DNA from: Microbacteriaceae bacterium | GTDB taxonomy: Bacteria > Actinomycetota > Actinomycetes > Actinomycetales > Microbacteriaceae | DNA: 64,000 nucleotides | Direction: 5' to 3' | Assembly (NCBI GenBank): GCA_004297935.1 | Contig: SCRE01000020.1 | Span: forward strand, 186,001-250,000 | Part shown: positions 8,595 to 16,439 of the stretch, one piece after another | Numbering within the stretch: the first letter of the stretch is position 1 | Layout of the letters: each line of letters begins with the position of its first letter | Translations under genes and position numbers: made by a program | The notes under the pieces: model-generated | The model's input: only the letters and a program-made list of their open reading frames with translations | The model's database searches: none | What the model was told of the DNA's origin: nothing

Positions 8595-9532
8595 TTTCCA
8601 CACACTCCTGAGATGATTTCCATGGCGACTGCGCAGGCGAGGCGTGCGCTTATTCCTGACGGGTCATAGATCGGTGCGAGCTCGACAATGTCGGCGGCAA
8701 TCGGATTGGCCCTGCCGAGCTCGCGGGCAATGTACAAAGCCTCTTTTGCAGTGAACCCGCCCGGCTCCGGAGTGCCAGTTCCAGGCATTGCCGAAGCGTC
8801 CACGGAATCAAGGTCGAAGCTGACATACAGACCGTCCGTTCCGGCCATTGCGATTTTGATGGCTTCCGCAAGTGTCTTCTTCAGCCCGTCGCGATCGATT
8901 TGGGCTCCACCGAACCAGCTGATGCCCTTCTCGGCAGCACTTTCGACCTGATCGCGAGGGTTTAACCATCCATGGACACCAAAGACGACAACGTTCCTCG
9001 GATCCACGTTCTCGATTTCCGCGGCACGCATTGTCGGACAACCGCTAGTGAGTTTTTCTCCTGCCCAGTCCTGGGCAGTATCAAGATGCGCATCGATCGA
9101 GAGGTAGCCCATTCGTTTCACGGTTCGTGCGGCGCCACGGGCTGCACCAATCGCGAGCGAATGGTTGCCACCGACGGAGAGGGGGAAAACTCCTTTGTCA
9201 CGCACCCGCCACACGTGGTCCTCGATCAGGCCCATGGTCCGTCGGGCATTCGGGGGCATCACAGGCACGTCTCCGATATCGACCGTCGGGAACTCCTCCC
9301 ACAAGTCGAAGTCTTCCTGGGCGTTGTATCCGAGGAACCAATGGGAAACATCTCGGAAGGTGCGCGGGCCATAGTTAGCCCCGTTTCGGCCGGCATTGCC
9401 TTCGTCCCACGGGATCCCGGTGATTGCGCATTGGATACCTGCGCCCAGCGTGTCCACGGTCGCCATCGGGCGGCCGAAGAAGGTGGCGACTCCGGATTGG
9501 ATGACGCGTAGTTCTTGCTGCTGATCCGGCAT
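8591..9532 (-). CDS. Arginase/agmatinase-family ureohydrolase (operon A)
   Basis: 313 residues, typical of manganese ureohydrolases that split guanidino or amidino groups. Metal-binding motifs are recognisable: VGGNHSLAIG (His ligand), SIDAHLDT (DxHxD) and SFDLDSVDASAMPGTGTPEP (DxD plus the substrate loop). The first motif reads GGNHS instead of the usual GGDHS; the metal-binding His is kept. SD-like sequence AAGAAAGGAC precedes the ATG. Its position with an APC permease suggests that the imported compound carries a guanidino, amidino or formimino group. It could be agmatinase, guanidinobutyrase, guanidine hydrolase or another type; sequence alone does not decide. Confidence 0.82.
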   Translation of the reverse strand: MPDQQQELRVIQSGVATFFGRPMATVDTLGAGIQCAITGIPWDEGNAGRNGANYGPRTFRDVSHWFLGYNAQEDFDLWEEFPTVDIGDVPVMPPNARRTMGLIEDHVWRVRDKGVFPLSVGGNHSLAIGAARGAARTVKRMGYLSIDAHLDTAQDWAGEKLTSGCPTMRAAEIENVDPRNVVVFGVHGWLNPRDQVESAAEKGISWFGGAQIDRDGLKKTLAEAIKIAMAGTDGLYVSFDLDSVDASAMPGTGTPEPGGFTAKEALYIARELGRANPIAADIVELAPIYDPSGISARLACAVAMEIISGVCGK

Positions 9533-9555
9533 GTTCGAAAGTCCTTTCTTCTTGT

Positions 9556-10317
9556 CTATTTCGCGATGTGCATCGGAATGTCGTTTGCGGCGAACTCAGC
9601 CAGCTGCTGTTTAGATGCAGATGAATCCGTGACAATACCGTCGAGTTCTCGCGCATCGCAGATCGTGACGAAGGAGCGGCCACCCAGTTTTGAACTATCC
9701 AGTACGGCGTACACGGTCGCCGCATGCTCGATCATCGAGTGTTTGAGCGCGACGCCCTCGGCATAGCTGTCCATCAATCCGTCCTGAACCGAAATTGCCG
9801 GCCCAGATACAAAGGCGATGTCGGTGCGAAAGTGATCCATCATCGAGCTGGCGTATGGGCCGCCAGCGGTCATGGACTTCTTCCGCAATTCGCCGCCGAC
9901 GACGATCACTGACGTGCGGGATGAGTGCGAAAGCTCCATCACAATTGGAATGCTTGCCGTGACGATCGTTAGATCTCTACCTGCAAGCGCCTTTGCGATT
10001 GCCATCGCAGTCGTCCCACCGTCCAATGCAATCGCCATCCCGTCGCGGACAAATTCGTCCGCCACGTACTGTGCGATTGCCGCCTTCTGTGCACTGTTGC
10101 GAAACTGCCGTTGGTCCAGATCCCGCTCGGTCAGTGATCTACTCAGCGAAGCGGCGCCACCGCGTGTCCGGCGGATGAGCCCCTTCTCCGCTAGTTCCCC
10201 CATGTCACGGCGGATGGTCTCCCGTGAGACACCGAGCCTTTCGGAGGCAACATCAACCTCCAACGCACCCAGCGAGTCGACGAGGCCGCGCAAATCCTGC
10301 AACCGTAGTTCACGCAT
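9556..10317 (-). CDS. DeoR-family transcriptional regulator (operon A)
   Basis: 253 residues. N-terminal DeoR HTH: LGVSRETIRRDMGELAEKGL followed by IRRTRGGA; C-terminal DeoR sensor domain with ALDGGTTAMAIAKAL and TASIPIVMEL. These repressors usually bind a phosphosugar through the sensor domain. Only 32 bases separate it from the permease gene upstream, and it is inside the operon, so it probably autoregulates. A candidate operator lies at 12017-12030. Confidence 0.88.
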   Translation of the reverse strand: MRELRLQDLRGLVDSLGALEVDVASERLGVSRETIRRDMGELAEKGLIRRTRGGAASLSRSLTERDLDQRQFRNSAQKAAIAQYVADEFVRDGMAIALDGGTTAMAIAKALAGRDLTIVTASIPIVMELSHSSRTSVIVVGGELRKKSMTAGGPYASSMMDHFRTDIAFVSGPAISVQDGLMDSYAEGVALKHSMIEHAATVYAVLDSSKLGGRSFVTICDARELDGIVTDSSASKQQLAEFAANDIPMHIAK

Positions 10318-10349
10318 CTGTTTTCTCCCGTTCGAACCGGACCAGCACG

Positions 10350-11978
10350 TTACTGCGGGGGGATCTCTGCCGCGGCCAAGCGCAGATCGATTCCATGGCT
10401 CTTACGCACCGCCCAGATGATCGTGTACGCGACCAGGCCGCTGATCGGGAGGCCGACATTCAGAACGATCTGTAGCGGGCTGCGTCCGATGCCGACCGTC
10501 GGATCGTTCCACAACAGGAACAGGACGAAAAGCATGGTTGGCACCAGAAGGAATCCCCAGATGCGAATCGTCGGGATTCCGAACAGACGCTTGCCCCCGT
10601 TTCCCGCCCAGACGTCCGGCATCCTCGACGGGTAGAGGATCGCGGCCACCCCAACGATCGTGAACATGACAACCCCGCCCCAGAGCAAGGTGATGATCGA
10701 GAGGATTCCCGTCACATACAGGACCAGGGACACCGCGCCGACGACTCCCGCCACAATGACACCCCAATAGGGCGTGGCGTACTTCTGGTGAACCTTCGAA
10801 AGCGCCGGCGGCAAATATCCGTCCAGCGAAAGGGCCAGCATGAGCCGTGTCGCGGTAAAGAAGTTGATCGGCATCCAAACATACGTCCAGAACAGGAAGA
10901 GGAAACCGAGGGCACACGCCCAGAAAACGTTGCTTCCGGCGCCGATCGTCAGAAGTTCGTTATAGTTCGGCGTGAACGCGAGCCCGATCTTCGCCGGATC
11001 CGTGTTGGACAGCCCATTGAGGAACTTGTCGCCAATGTTCGCAATCAGGATAGTAAGCAGGATTGCGATTGCGGCACCCGTGAGCAGCAGCGAGCCGAGC
11101 ATGCCGAGACGCTGCGACGAGCGGGCGTGCCGGATTTCACCGCCAATGTACGCCGAGGTCGCACCAAACAGCACCATGTAGATGGTCCAGATCATTGCAT
11201 ACATCGTTGCGGACGCCGAGCCGCCTGCCGCCCCTGTTGCGTGCGCGTTTGCTGTAACGATCGCGAACGCGTTGTGAACTCCGCCGGCATGGACGACATA
11301 ACTGTTAAACAGTTCCGAGAACTTGTGCACATTCGTCAAGAGCCCCGCAATGATCTGCAGAGCAATGCCGATCATCGCGAACATGAAAGCCCAGTTCTGT
11401 AACTTCATGTAAACGCGCACGCCGCGGATCATAATGAAGGTGAAGAACGCCAGCAGGACTAGGCCTACCACGATCGTGCCGGTCTGACCGCTTACCCAAT
11501 CACCCACCGTGTTGAAGAACGACGATCCGGTTGCCACACCCATTGCCCGCATCCACCCCGCCACACCCAACTGGCTGAAGAAGGCTGCGGGGGCGCCAAT
11601 CGCCGTGAACGCCACAATCGTCCACGTCCACGCGACCATGAACCCGATCGGTGGGCCGAACTTCGGCCCAAAAATTCGGCTTGTCCAGACATAATCGCCA
11701 CCAGAACGCGGCATGTCTGCCGACAGCTTCGTGTACACCATGTAGAGCGGGATCACCAGCAACGATGCAAGAATCGCCGACAATGGCAACAACCCGCCCG
11801 CGTAGGCTCCGATCGATAAACCCAAAAACGCGACGCCCAGCGCGATGTTCTGATTGTTCGTGTTGTACACGAAAATATCGAACGCGCCAGCTTCTTTCCT
11901 TAGACCGGTCGCATTCCTCACGAAGACGGTCGGCCGAGCGCCAACCGCGGGACCAACGTCCTCTGTCTGCTTTGACAT
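10350..11978 (-). CDS. APC-superfamily permease, first gene of operon A
   Basis: 542 residues with about 12-14 hydrophobic helices. The N-terminal part NTNNQNIALGVAFLGLSIGA and LSADMPRSGGDYVWTSRIFG is the consensus region of amino acid/polyamine/organocation permeases. GGEIRHARSSQR is the cytosolic loop common in the family. It should import a cationic or zwitterionic amine by H+ or Na+ coupling or exchange. ATG 11978 has AGGAGA six bases upstream; an earlier in-frame ATG lacks this. Gene order makes it the entry step of the pathway. Confidence 0.87.
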   Translation of the reverse strand: MSKQTEDVGPAVGARPTVFVRNATGLRKEAGAFDIFVYNTNNQNIALGVAFLGLSIGAYAGGLLPLSAILASLLVIPLYMVYTKLSADMPRSGGDYVWTSRIFGPKFGPPIGFMVAWTWTIVAFTAIGAPAAFFSQLGVAGWMRAMGVATGSSFFNTVGDWVSGQTGTIVVGLVLLAFFTFIMIRGVRVYMKLQNWAFMFAMIGIALQIIAGLLTNVHKFSELFNSYVVHAGGVHNAFAIVTANAHATGAAGGSASATMYAMIWTIYMVLFGATSAYIGGEIRHARSSQRLGMLGSLLLTGAAIAILLTILIANIGDKFLNGLSNTDPAKIGLAFTPNYNELLTIGAGSNVFWACALGFLFLFWTYVWMPINFFTATRLMLALSLDGYLPPALSKVHQKYATPYWGVIVAGVVGAVSLVLYVTGILSIITLLWGGVVMFTIVGVAAILYPSRMPDVWAGNGGKRLFGIPTIRIWGFLLVPTMLFVLFLLWNDPTVGIGRSPLQIVLNVGLPISGLVAYTIIWAVRKSHGIDLRLAAAEIPPQ

Positions 11979-12016
11979 GCTTCTCCTATACGTCATTGTT
12001 GTGGTCAATTACAAGC

Positions 12017-12030
12017 AGTTGCGGGCAACT
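12017..12030. promoter_or_regulatory. Inverted repeat AGTTGC-GG-GCAACT upstream of operon A
   Basis: A perfect 6+2+6 inverted repeat 39 bases upstream of the permease start. It is the only clear dyad in the leader and is a plausible operator for the operon's own DeoR regulator. Further upstream, TTGACTT (12089-12095) and TTGACAA (12104-12110) do not give a convincing minus-strand promoter. Confidence 0.45.
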
Positions 12031-12426
12031 ACAGTCAGTAAACATCAACTATCGGGCAAAGTCAAGAATGGAAGCCGGCTAGATCTTGACTTAAACCCAT
12101 TGACAACAGGGATGAGGGCACTGACTTCCGGTTCGGGCAATATCGGAACACACAGCGTTAACTAGCCATCCTGTGCCCGCTCCCCCGTTTACGTCACGTG
12201 TGATACGACTTTCACCGACTCTCGGCCGGCCAGTCGGACTTCCCACGCAGAGGGCCACAGACAGGCGCAGGCCGTGGGCGCACTCGTATCGTGCGCCCCA
12301 GGCCAATCGCGTGGTAGGCGGAAACGAAAAGTCCGGCCGACGAGGGCCGCCCGTTTCGATAACCTAGTCGGTCCCTGTAGACGGCCCGTTCGCCGAATGC
12401 GGCGATGAGCGCGAGGATACCAACGA
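12031..12426. other. Leader of operon A and unassigned sequence
   Basis: Beyond the operon leader I see no gene with recognisable homology. The right part directly adjoins the truncated recombinase gene and probably contains degraded mobile DNA. Confidence 0.3.
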
Positions 12427-12630
12427 TTGACCTGCCCGGTGTTCATCACCGGTCCGGAGTTCCTGCCCGAACTGCGCGAACACCGCGGCCGCACCCTCAC
12501 CCTCCTGGACAAGGCCACCGCCGCCGGCCACACGCGCGTGATCGAGATGAACCAGCAGGTCCTTACGAACCTCGGCCGGATGATCGCCGGTATTCTGGAC
12601 GAGCAGAACGATGCCGGACATGCCGGCTGA
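12427..12630 (+). pseudogene. Tyrosine recombinase, C-terminal tail only
   Basis: The peptide TCPVFITGPEFLPELREHRG followed by AGHTRVIEMNQQVLTNL is the tail found after the catalytic domain in large actinobacterial tyrosine recombinases that travel with DUF6262 proteins (Tn554-like arrangement). No catalytic residues are present. It overlaps the DUF6262 gene by 20 bases, as in intact elements. Confidence 0.55.
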
Positions 12631-13057
12631 CAACTCGCGCCGCCTCCGGGCCGCCGCACGCAAACGCAGCGCCGCCGCCCGCCAGAAAGCCGTGAAAGCG
12701 TTACGTCGGCTCGACTCCTCCGGCACGCCGGTCACCTTCGATTCGGTCGCCCGAGAAGCAGGCGTCTCGCGGTCCTGACTTTACACACAGACCGATCTAC
12801 GCGCCGAGATCGAACGACTACGCTGGCGGCGCCGCACGGCCTCACCGGCACCAATCGTCCCGGACCGTCAGCGCGCGAGCGACACCTCGCTGCTACGCCG
12901 GCTGGAAGCCGCGACCGAGCGGATCCGACACCGGGAACATGACAACCGAGAACTACGCGACAACCTCGCCGAAGCTCTCGGCCAGCAACGCACCGCCCAC
13001 ACCCTCGGCCGCGACACGCCCGGACTCACCAACCAAAAACTCATTAGAGAACGCTGA
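12611..13057 (+). pseudogene. DUF6262-family (TnpC-like) protein, interrupted by a stop codon
   Basis: Reads MPDMPADNSRRLRAAARKRS, then KALRRLDSSGTPVTFDSVAR and AGVSRS, then TGA at 12776-12778, then continues in the same frame with LYTQTDLRAEIERLRWRRR and a long helical, probably coiled-coil stretch to a stop at 13055. In this family the position is normally a Trp (S-W-L-Y), so a TGG to TGA change killed the gene. These small HTH/coiled-coil proteins accompany Tn554-like recombinases. The rest of the element is missing. Confidence 0.6.
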
Positions 13058-13139
13058 CCACCAGCCAACCAACGACCGCGTCAAAGACACCGCCCATGAC
13101 GCACAACCCCCGGAAACACTGGCCTCAGGCCATGGCCAT

Positions 13140-13428
13140 CACTCGGACTCAAGATAACGGAGGGTGTGTTCTGGGCCAATGCCGCCTGGCTCGTGCTGGC
13201 GGTGATCGCCTTCAACCTCACCCGCGCCGCCGCTACCTCACCGACAACACCAACCTGACGAACGCCACTACCGGCACGATCCGCCGCAAACTCGTCAACC
13301 TCCCGCCCGGATCGCTACCAGCGCCCGCAAAACCCAACTACATCTACCCCAGAACTGGCCATGGGGAGGGGCCCGGGCGGCACTGTTCGGGCGCGCCTGC
13401 GCGCCGCCCGGCACCGCCACCATCTGAC
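13140..13428 (+). pseudogene. IS1380-family transposase, frameshifted C-terminal fragment
   Basis: Pieces in two frames restore a typical IS1380 end: WANAAWLVLAVIAFNLTRAA, then ATTGTIRRKLVNLP, then (after frame changes) RIATSARKTQLHLPQNWPWG and ARAALFGRACAPPGTATI before TGA. At least two frameshifts lie between 13230 and 13320. The N-terminal and catalytic parts are absent. Confidence 0.55.
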
Positions 13429-13664
13429 CAACCAGCCGACACCGGCACGACCAAGGACACAGTGGAACGCCACGGGCACAGAGGCCCGGCACTCAGTCGC
13501 GCCCGCCACCAGAATTCCGGCTCAATCCAAAATCAACACCGCCAACCGCCCCGGCCGGTGGATCGACGCTTAGCTTTTTGCCTTCGGTGGGGGGCGTCGC
13601 CTCCGGGCAGGCTCTGACCTGCCCTCCTGCACGCGCCCGCCACCTCGTGTCCCGGAGGTAGCGG
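13429..13664. other. Unassigned sequence between two IS remnants
   Basis: High-GC sequence without a recognisable gene. Most likely flanking debris of the IS1380 and IS30 fragments. Confidence 0.3.
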
Positions 13665-14325
13665 CTATGCGGCCGGCAGCAACAGATGGCCGATCAGCTC
13701 GTCGGGTTTGGCGTAGTCGTAGCGTTTGCGGGGCCGGTCGTTCAGTTCGGCGGCCACCCGGTCCAGGTCCGCTTCGGTGAACACCAGCAGGTCGGTGCCC
13801 TTGGGGAAGTACTGCCGCAGCAGCCCGTTGGTGTTCTCGTTGGTGCCGCGCTGCCACGGGGAATGCGGATCGGCGAAGAAGATCGCAATATCCGCGGCGA
13901 TCTTCACCTGCTGCCAGTCGCGCATCTCCGTGCCCTGATCCCACGTCAACGAGCGGCGCACCGCCTCCGGCAGCGTCTGGATCTTGCCCGCCAGGGCGGG
14001 CGCGACCAGTTCGGGGGTGTATCCGTCGGGCAGGTGCGGCAGCATCGTGTACCCGGTGGAGCGTTCCACCAGGGTGGTGATCGCGGACTGGTTGCCCTTG
14101 CCGATGATCAGATCCCCCTCCCAATGCCCGGGAACGGCGCGGTCTTTGGCCTCGGCAGGCCGTTGGGAGATGTTGACGATGCCCGGGATCCGGTTCTTAC
14201 GCTGTCCGGCCTTGCGGGACGGTTTACGGATCGCCCGCCCCGTGCGCAAGTGTCGGGCAGCTCGCGTTTCAACGCGCCACGCGAGGACACATACAACGAT
14301 TGGTAGATCGGGGGTTGACATACTT
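13665..14325 (-). pseudogene. IS30-family transposase, truncated and frameshifted
   Basis: The C-terminal two thirds are well preserved: RTGRAIRKPSRKAGQRKNRI, VPGHWEGDLIIGKGNQSAI with the first Asp, LTWDQGTEMRDW, ADPHSPWQRGTNENTNGLLR with the Glu, and RPRKRYDYAKPDELIG. The upstream part (PIYQSLYVSSRGALKRELPD) is in another frame, so one frameshift lies near 14255. The N-terminal HTH is missing. Confidence 0.75.
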
Positions 14326-14463
14326 GATGCACCATGGACATTCGAAGGTTTTTCCGCCTGAACAAACGGGGGACACGGCTCGAACGTGTTCAACATGAAC
14401 GTTCACCGTTGAACCGTTCCGTTTAAGGTATATGCTGAAGTCCTCAACTAAGGTGGTGAACGA

Positions 14464-14922
14464 TTGGACCAGGCCGAAGCAAAACAGCTTCTCATCCAAC
14501 TCAGGAAAGAGAGCAAGGTCGCAGCCGATGATCTTTCGGATGCACAGGCCCGCGTCAACGGCCTGCGGCAGATGATGGACGGGATATTGCTGCTGCATCC
14601 TTCACTTCACTTTCTGGACGACGCTGCTCTCGGTGCGGGCCCTGTTCACGACGCTTCGCCCGGCGCCTCCGAGTCAATCGCGTTTCGTAAGGAACCTGCC
14701 ACCAAGACGGTGCTGCGTATTCTGGCAGCCGAACCGGACCGCTGGTTCACCGGGCGTGACATGATGGGTGCCTTCGCCAAGGCCAATGTCGCTGGCACGG
14801 AAACCGCGATTCGGCTCGCCCTAAAAACGGCGTTCACAAACGAAGAAGCCGACATGCGCAAAGACGCGCGCGGGCAAGAATTCCGCATCCGCTCAGGTGC
14901 GGTCGAAGCGGAGGGCTTGTAG
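14464..14922 (+). CDS. Hypothetical protein with N-terminal helix and C-terminal winged-helix-like region
   Basis: 152 residues from a TTG start that has AAGGTGG nine bases upstream. Residues 1-35 are charged and helical (EAKQLLIQLRKESKVAADDL). The second half, TKTVLRILAAEPDRWFTGRD and the following TETAIRLALKTAF, looks like a winged helix. A promoter-like pair TTGAAC (14413-14418) and TATGCT (16-bp spacer) precedes it. Function unknown; it lies alone among IS remnants but shows no damage. Confidence 0.6.
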   Translation: MDQAEAKQLLIQLRKESKVAADDLSDAQARVNGLRQMMDGILLLHPSLHFLDDAALGAGPVHDASPGASESIAFRKEPATKTVLRILAAEPDRWFTGRDMMGAFAKANVAGTETAIRLALKTAFTNEEADMRKDARGQEFRIRSGAVEAEGL

Positions 14923-15010
14923 CCAATGAAGAGATAAGAAGTCCCCCGCCTAAGTTGTTGAGGCCCATGGCGGGGGACGAGGGCTAAGCCCAAATATTTC
15001 TTATTCACCG

Positions 15011-15042
15011 GGTGCTGGCGGCGATTTCTCGCCGTCAGCACC
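15011..15042. other. Stable hairpin upstream of the tRNA-like sequence
   Basis: GGTGCTGGCGGCGA, loop TTTC, TCGCCGTCAGCACC (one G-T pair). Without a T-run. May terminate the hypothetical gene that ends 89 bases upstream. Confidence 0.45.
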
Positions 15043-15049
15043 CCTTATC

Positions 15050-15116
15050 GGGCCGGGTTCGGTACGGTGCCGCCCTCAAAATGCAGGCTCCGCGGGTTCG
15101 ATTCCCGTCCGGTCCA
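15050..15116 (+). other. tRNA-like sequence, probably degenerate
   Basis: GGGCCGG can pair with CCGGTCC, a T-arm (GCGGG, loop TTCGATT, CCCGT) is present and a discriminator A follows. But the total is only 67 bases, the D-arm is not convincing and the anticodon stem pairs poorly around CTCAAAA. I read it as a decayed or chimeric tRNA, or a second attachment scar, not a confident functional tRNA. Confidence 0.3.
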
Positions 15117-15167
15117 CATCATATCCGCACAAGCTGAAAATTAATAGTACCCGTTCGATCTGGCCCG

Positions 15168-15326
15168 TCAATCCGTGCGCGGCAGGGGTGCCCCATGCGG
15201 TCGTTTTCGCTCGGCGTCTACCTCGGATTTCGGCACCTTCAACAGATCCCTCATCAACTGCTCGAACGAATCGAGTTCAACGTCGTCGTCCTCAGCATGA
15301 CCGTGCTCGTCGTGGTCGGTTCCCAT
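15168..15326 (-). CDS. Small acidic hypothetical protein
   Basis: 52 residues; starts MGTDHDEHGHAEDDDVELDS and ends in VPKSEVDAERKRP. The FEQLMRDLLKVPKSEVD core resembles short proteins found beside transposases or toxin genes, but I cannot name the family. ATG 15326 is 10 bases after the stop of the transposase remnant. Confidence 0.4.
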   Translation of the reverse strand: MGTDHDEHGHAEDDDVELDSFEQLMRDLLKVPKSEVDAERKRPHGAPLPRTD

Positions 15327-15336
15327 CACTTTCCCG

Positions 15337-15495
15337 TCAGTTCCGCGTAGGTGACACGTCGTCCGCGATCTGCGAGAGCGCCAACTGGAACCGGTCAAGA
15401 TCCTTGGCGGCGAAGTTGTTGAACGCGAATACGCGCTCGTCGACGTACCGGAAGAGGTGGGTTTCCCTCGTATCGTGGAGCCATCGCCTTAAGGA
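15337..15495 (-). pseudogene. Transposase C-terminal fragment (IS1595/ISXO2-like)
   Basis: About 50 residues: WLHDTRETHLFRYVDERVFA, FNNFAAKDLDRFQLALSQI, then stop. The H-L-x-R-Y-x-x-E/D-x-x-F-x-F-N-N pattern is that of the end of ISXO2-like transposases. The catalytic part is missing. Confidence 0.45.
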
Positions 15496-15512
15496 GGTTC
15501 TGGGGTGGTTAC

Positions 15513-15630
15513 GGGACGGAGGTATGACGAGGATCTAGGGCCGGTGCGGTGCGGATCGTGATCGAGACGCATAGTCCGATCCCCCGGGTGGCTTGTGAGT
15601 CAGGTATCAACGACGGGACGTTGGCCGCTA
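15513..15630 (+). pseudogene. IS3-family OrfA N-terminal remnant
   Basis: GRRYDEDL and, one frame over, AVRIVIETHSPIPRVACESG followed by INDGTL match the N-terminal HTH of IS3 OrfA proteins. A frameshift lies near 15540 and the rest is lost at the junction with the recombinase fragment. Confidence 0.4.
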
Positions 15631-15639
15631 ACACAATGG

Positions 15640-15822
15640 TCGACCAGACGGCGGCTTGCCGCGACGAGCATCCACCTGCGTGCAGGGTATGTACAACGTT
15701 TCCACACGCATGTTGTGTCACGACGTCGAGGCCTGTTCGACGTGACCCTCGAGGACATCGAGGATTACGTTTTTGCCATTGACGGCGAAACCTCTGCCGA
15801 CGCAATCAGGGATTGTGTCTAG
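15640..15822 (+). pseudogene. Tyrosine recombinase, N-terminal core-binding fragment
   Basis: TRRRLAATSIHLRAGYVQRF, then RGLFDVTLEDIEDYVFAID, resembles the SAM-like DNA-binding domain at the start of phage-type integrases. It ends with a TAG before any catalytic part. Confidence 0.4.
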
Positions 15823-15955
15823 TCTGCGCAGCTGCTACAAGTGGGCCTGCTGACGGCGAACTCGACTGAAAAAACACCAAGTCCCGTGAGCACGGCCACT
15901 TCGCGCGCCCACACAAATGTGACTTCGGATTGGCGTGCTGCTGCAGCGTCGAGGT

Positions 15956-16438
15956 TTAGTACGTCAAGCGGACCGGCCCGTTTTCCAGTTGCACCCAGGG
16001 GTCGACGATGCGGGGATCGCACACGGCGTGCCAGTAGTACGCGGTCTGTTCACCCAAACCATGACATGCGTCATGCCAGATTCCTTCATTAAGGATTACC
16101 AGGTCGCCGGGGCGAATTATCACAACACGAACATCCGCGGCGGCGGGCGCATCACCGTCTGTTGCCGCTATCGCCAGCAGCACCGGCTGGCCGCTCGTGA
16201 ATAACGCTTCTTTGGTGTGGTGGTGCCGCTCCATGGCGCCGGTTTGACAGGGCGCCTCCGTGCCTACGGTGAATCCGAGCGAGCCCGCGCTATCCAGTAG
16301 TGGCTCGCGAGTGAAGACGCCAGCCCAGCCGGTACCGGACGACGTCACGACGCTCGGGCCGCCTTCCTCAAGTCGGATTGCTCTGCCGAACGGGCTGAAG
16401 TCCAACGCATCGAGTTCGACAGCCTTACAATCAATCAT
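15956..16438 (-). CDS. Ureidoglycolate lyase-like cupin protein, last gene of operon B
   Basis: 160 residues. The AllA-type core is visible: MERHHHTKEALFTSGQPVLL (metal-binding His pair and the F-x-x-G-x-P turn) and VVIIRPGDLVILNEGIWHDA (the GxWH motif). Ureidoglycolate lyase splits ureidoglycolate to glyoxylate and urea in purine breakdown. Here it follows the PfkB gene by one base. In an ADP-ribosylglycohydrolase/nucleoside operon it may act on another ureido compound or be a general cupin, so the exact reaction is uncertain. Confidence 0.72.
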   Translation of the reverse strand: MIDCKAVELDALDFSPFGRAIRLEEGGPSVVTSSGTGWAGVFTREPLLDSAGSLGFTVGTEAPCQTGAMERHHHTKEALFTSGQPVLLAIAATDGDAPAAADVRVVIIRPGDLVILNEGIWHDACHGLGEQTAYYWHAVCDPRIVDPWVQLENGPVRLTY

Positions 16439-16439
16439 T

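Noticed and set aside
15050-15116. Selenocysteine tRNA because of the TCA in the loop
   Set aside because: Length, missing long variable arm and short acceptor-T stack do not fit tRNA-Sec.
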